Shown: positions 15,405 through 17,018 of the stretch, one piece after another | Numbering within the stretch: position 1 is the first letter of the stretch | How the letters are laid out: each line of letters starts with the position of its first letter | Source of the DNA: Candidatus Woesebacteria bacterium | Lineage (GTDB): Bacteria; Patescibacteriota; Microgenomatia; UBA8517; UBA10165 | Length of the DNA: 17,018 bases | Assembly: GCA_002686465.1 (NCBI GenBank) | Contig: NZCP01000039.1 | Coordinates: 1 to 17,018 of the forward strand | Direction of reading: 5' to 3' | Program-made: the position numbers and the translations under genes | The notes under the pieces: model-generated | What the model saw: the letters and a program-made list of their open reading frames with translations, nothing else | The model's database searches: none | Told to the model about the DNA's origin: nothing

Positions 15405-15617
15405 ATGAAAAGAGCTTGGGAAAAGTGGAAGACGTTTGCTGAAAAGATAGGAAATTTTCAGGCAACAGTTATTTTTTCTATCTTATATTTTGTCTTACTT
15501 TCCCCCGTAGGGATTATTGTATCGTTGTTTCATGATTTCCTTGGGACGCGTAAATTCCTTGGGTGGCAGAAGTTGGACGACACTGTATCAACGCGTAGAA
15601 AAATGAAGGAACAATAA
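15405..15617 (+). CDS. SxtJ-like small membrane protein
   Basis: A 70-aa protein. An amphipathic N-terminus (KRAWEKWKTFAEKIGNFQ) leads into one hydrophobic segment at about 20-41 (SILYFVLLSPVGIIVSLF), then a polar tail (LGWQKLDDTVSTRRKMKEQ). The pattern IGNFQ...YF...P.G...F followed by W and a basic end is that of SxtJ-type proteins next to carbamoyltransferases. It lies between the DUF5989/SxtK-like gene and the carbamoyltransferase, with 12-base and 2-base gaps, in what looks like one operon. The start ATG 15405 is supported by the conserved KxWEKWK-like N-terminus; an out-of-frame ATG at 15401 does not encode it. Role unproven, probably membrane recruitment or regulation of carbamoyl transfer. 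Confidence 0.75.
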   Translation: MKRAWEKWKTFAEKIGNFQATVIFSILYFVLLSPVGIIVSLFHDFLGTRKFLGWQKLDDTVSTRRKMKEQ

Positions 15618-15619
15618 TA

Positions 15620-17018
15620 ATGAGGATATTGGGGATTTCTTGTTACTATCATGATGCTGCAGCCGCACTAATAGAGGATGGAAAGATTATTGCTGCGGCA
15701 GAAGAGGAGAGGTTTACAAGAGTTAAGCACGATTCTAATTTTCCAAAAAACGCAATTGATTTTTGTTTAGGAGAAGGAAAAATAACCTCAAATGATTTAG
15801 ATTACGTAGTTTTTTACGAGAAGCCATTTTTAAAATTTGAGAGGATAACTCTATCTTTCTTGGCGACAGCGCCTTACGCTCGAGAGTCCTTTGTGAGTGC
15901 TTATAGAATGTGGATTAAAGACAAGCTTTGGATAAAGACAGCTATTGGAAGTTATCTTAAAATATCTCCAAAAAAAATTCTTTTTTCGGAGCATCATGTA
16001 TCGCACGCAGCAAGTTCTTTTTATACTTCACCCTTTAAGCGATCTGCACTTTTAACTTGCGATGGAGTGGGTGAGTGGATGACGACTGCTTGGGGAAAGG
16101 CAGAAAAGAATAAAATTCATCTTGACTACGGAGTGAAATTTCCCCACTCGCTAGGACTTTTTTATAGTACCTTTACTCAGTTTTTAGGTTTTCAAATAAA
16201 CGAAGGTGAGTATAAGGTAATGGGTCTTGCTCCTTACGGAACTCCGAGGTATGTTGATAAGGTTGAAAAACTAATTCATCAATCAGAAGACGGGTCTTTT
16301 CAACTAGATCTCAGCTATTTTAATTTTCATCTTTCAGATAAAGTGAGCTTCAATGACAAGTTTACCAGGCTCTTTGACGTCCCACCAGTGGATCCAAAAA
16401 AAAGTAATAGAGTTGTAAAAGTTTATGCAGATATTGCTGCCAGTGCTCAGAAGGTTTTAGAAGACAAACTTGTTGTTATTGCAAAAATGATTCGCAAGAA
16501 AACAGGCGAGAAAAACTTATGTTATGCAGGTGGGGTTGCTTTAAATGGGGTTGCCAACTGGAAAATTTTCAAAGAAGCAGGATTTAAAAATGTATTTATT
16601 CATCCTGCGGCCGGCGATTCAGGAGGAGCTTTGGGCGCCGCCCTTTATTTGTATCATCATATACTAGGACATCCCCGACGTTATAATTTCAGACATGTTT
16701 ACTTTGGCGACAAAAATAAAGAGGAAGATATTAGAAGATTTATTGAGGAAAATGGCATTAAGGCGAAAAAACTAAGTAATGATCAATTGGAAAATAAAGT
16801 TGTGAATCTACTTTATAAGAAGAAAGTTGTAGGGTGGGTGCAAGGTCGGTTTGAGTGGGGTCCAAGAGCTCTTGGTGCCAGAAGTATTCTTGCCGACCCT
16901 AGGGACAAAAAAATACGTACTCTAGTCAATAGTAAAATTAAGTTTAGAGAAGCATTCCGGCCCTTTGCGCCTGTCGCCGTCTATGAGGATGGCGAGAAAT
17001 ATTTTGATATAAAAAATA
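15620..17018 (+). CDS. NodU/SxtI-family carbamoyltransferase (partial, runs off the window)
   Basis: The frame is open for 466 codons from ATG 15620 to the window edge. MRILGISCYYHDAAAALIEDG is the ASKHA-fold opening of the family. HHVSHAASSF at 125-134 holds the Kae1-like metal-binding histidines, CDGVGEW forms the phosphate loop region, and GGVALNG lies at 304-310. The C-terminal domain begins near residue 395 with GWVQGRFEWGPRALGARS (405 onward). Family enzymes use carbamoyl phosphate and ATP to form carbamoyl-adenylate and then O-carbamoylate a sugar or similar hydroxyl. About 100-150 residues are probably missing at the end. An AAGGA Shine-Dalgarno lies nine bases before the ATG. Following the SxtK- and SxtJ-like genes in a glycan locus, it likely carbamoylates an envelope sugar. 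Confidence 0.92.
   Translation, partial: MRILGISCYYHDAAAALIEDGKIIAAAEEERFTRVKHDSNFPKNAIDFCLGEGKITSNDLDYVVFYEKPFLKFERITLSFLATAPYARESFVSAYRMWIKDKLWIKTAIGSYLKISPKKILFSEHHVSHAASSFYTSPFKRSALLTCDGVGEWMTTAWGKAEKNKIHLDYGVKFPHSLGLFYSTFTQFLGFQINEGEYKVMGLAPYGTPRYVDKVEKLIHQSEDGSFQLDLSYFNFHLSDKVSFNDKFTRLFDVPPVDPKKSNRVVKVYADIAASAQKVLEDKLVVIAKMIRKKTGEKNLCYAGGVALNGVANWKIFKEAGFKNVFIHPAAGDSGGALGAALYLYHHILGHPRRYNFRHVYFGDKNKEEDIRRFIEENGIKAKKLSNDQLENKVVNLLYKKKVVGWVQGRFEWGPRALGARSILADPRDKKIRTLVNSKIKFREAFRPFAPVAVYEDGEKYFDIKN

Noticed and set aside
1..17018. Alternative genetic code (TGA read as glycine), CRISPR arrays, tRNA genes or insertion sequences
   Set aside because: Several genes end cleanly in TGA with family-typical lengths; no regularly spaced direct repeats, transposase frames with terminal repeats, or clear tRNA-like cloverleafs were seen by eye.

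Overview
The window is a bacterial envelope-glycan (exopolysaccharide, O-antigen-like or S-layer glycan) locus, moderately AT-rich (about 40% GC by eye). It reads normally with the standard bacterial code: several genes end in TGA and none needs a recoded stop. Short intergenic gaps, many small methyltransferases, GT-C membrane glycosyltransferases, and promoters placed so that transcription would start at or next to the start codon suggest a candidate-phyla (Patescibacteria/CPR, perhaps Microgenomates-like) genome. That taxonomic call is an inference from style; no marker gene is present.

Layout. Bases 1-168 hold the 3' end of an unidentified plus-strand gene. A minus-strand operon of three different class I SAM-dependent methyltransferases follows, transcribed 2621 to 161 from a good promoter at 2660-2688. 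A back-to-back promoter at 2695-2722 drives the plus strand: a 59-codon two-helix membrane protein, overlapped ATGA by a 916-aa YfhO/AftD-like GT-C membrane protein, then a Wzx-type flippase (with its own promoter) and a GT2 glycosyltransferase. A minus-strand asparagine synthetase (asnB type, 7877-9763) interrupts the plus-strand series. From 9837/9855 onward everything is plus strand: a DPM1-like GT2, a GT4, a GT39-like membrane GT, a WaaE-like GT2 and a second GT39-like membrane GT. The last four are joined by ATGA overlaps. The window ends with homologs of the saxitoxin-cluster trio SxtK (DUF5989, 53 aa), SxtJ (70 aa) and the carbamoyltransferase SxtI/NodU, the last cut by the window edge.

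How they may work together. GT2 and GT4 enzymes would build a lipid-linked oligosaccharide at the inner face of the membrane. The DPM1-like GT2 would make polyprenyl-phosphate sugars, the flippase would export the lipid-linked glycan, and the GT-C enzymes would add sugars on the outer face from polyprenyl-phosphate donors. Methyltransferases, the AsnB amidotransferase and the carbamoyltransferase would decorate the sugars with methyl, amide and carbamoyl groups. No Wzy polymerase, chain-length regulator, initiating phosphoglycosyl transferase or nucleotide-sugar synthesis gene was seen in the window.

Points most worth a second look: the SxtK-SxtJ-carbamoyltransferase trio; the repeated leaderless-promoter arrangement at four genes; a twin palindromic element inserted in frame in one GT gene; and a GT4 whose first E-x7-E glutamate is a tyrosine. 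No stretch over 300 bases lacks a gene. I saw no convincing tRNA, rRNA, CRISPR, IS element or intrinsic terminator.
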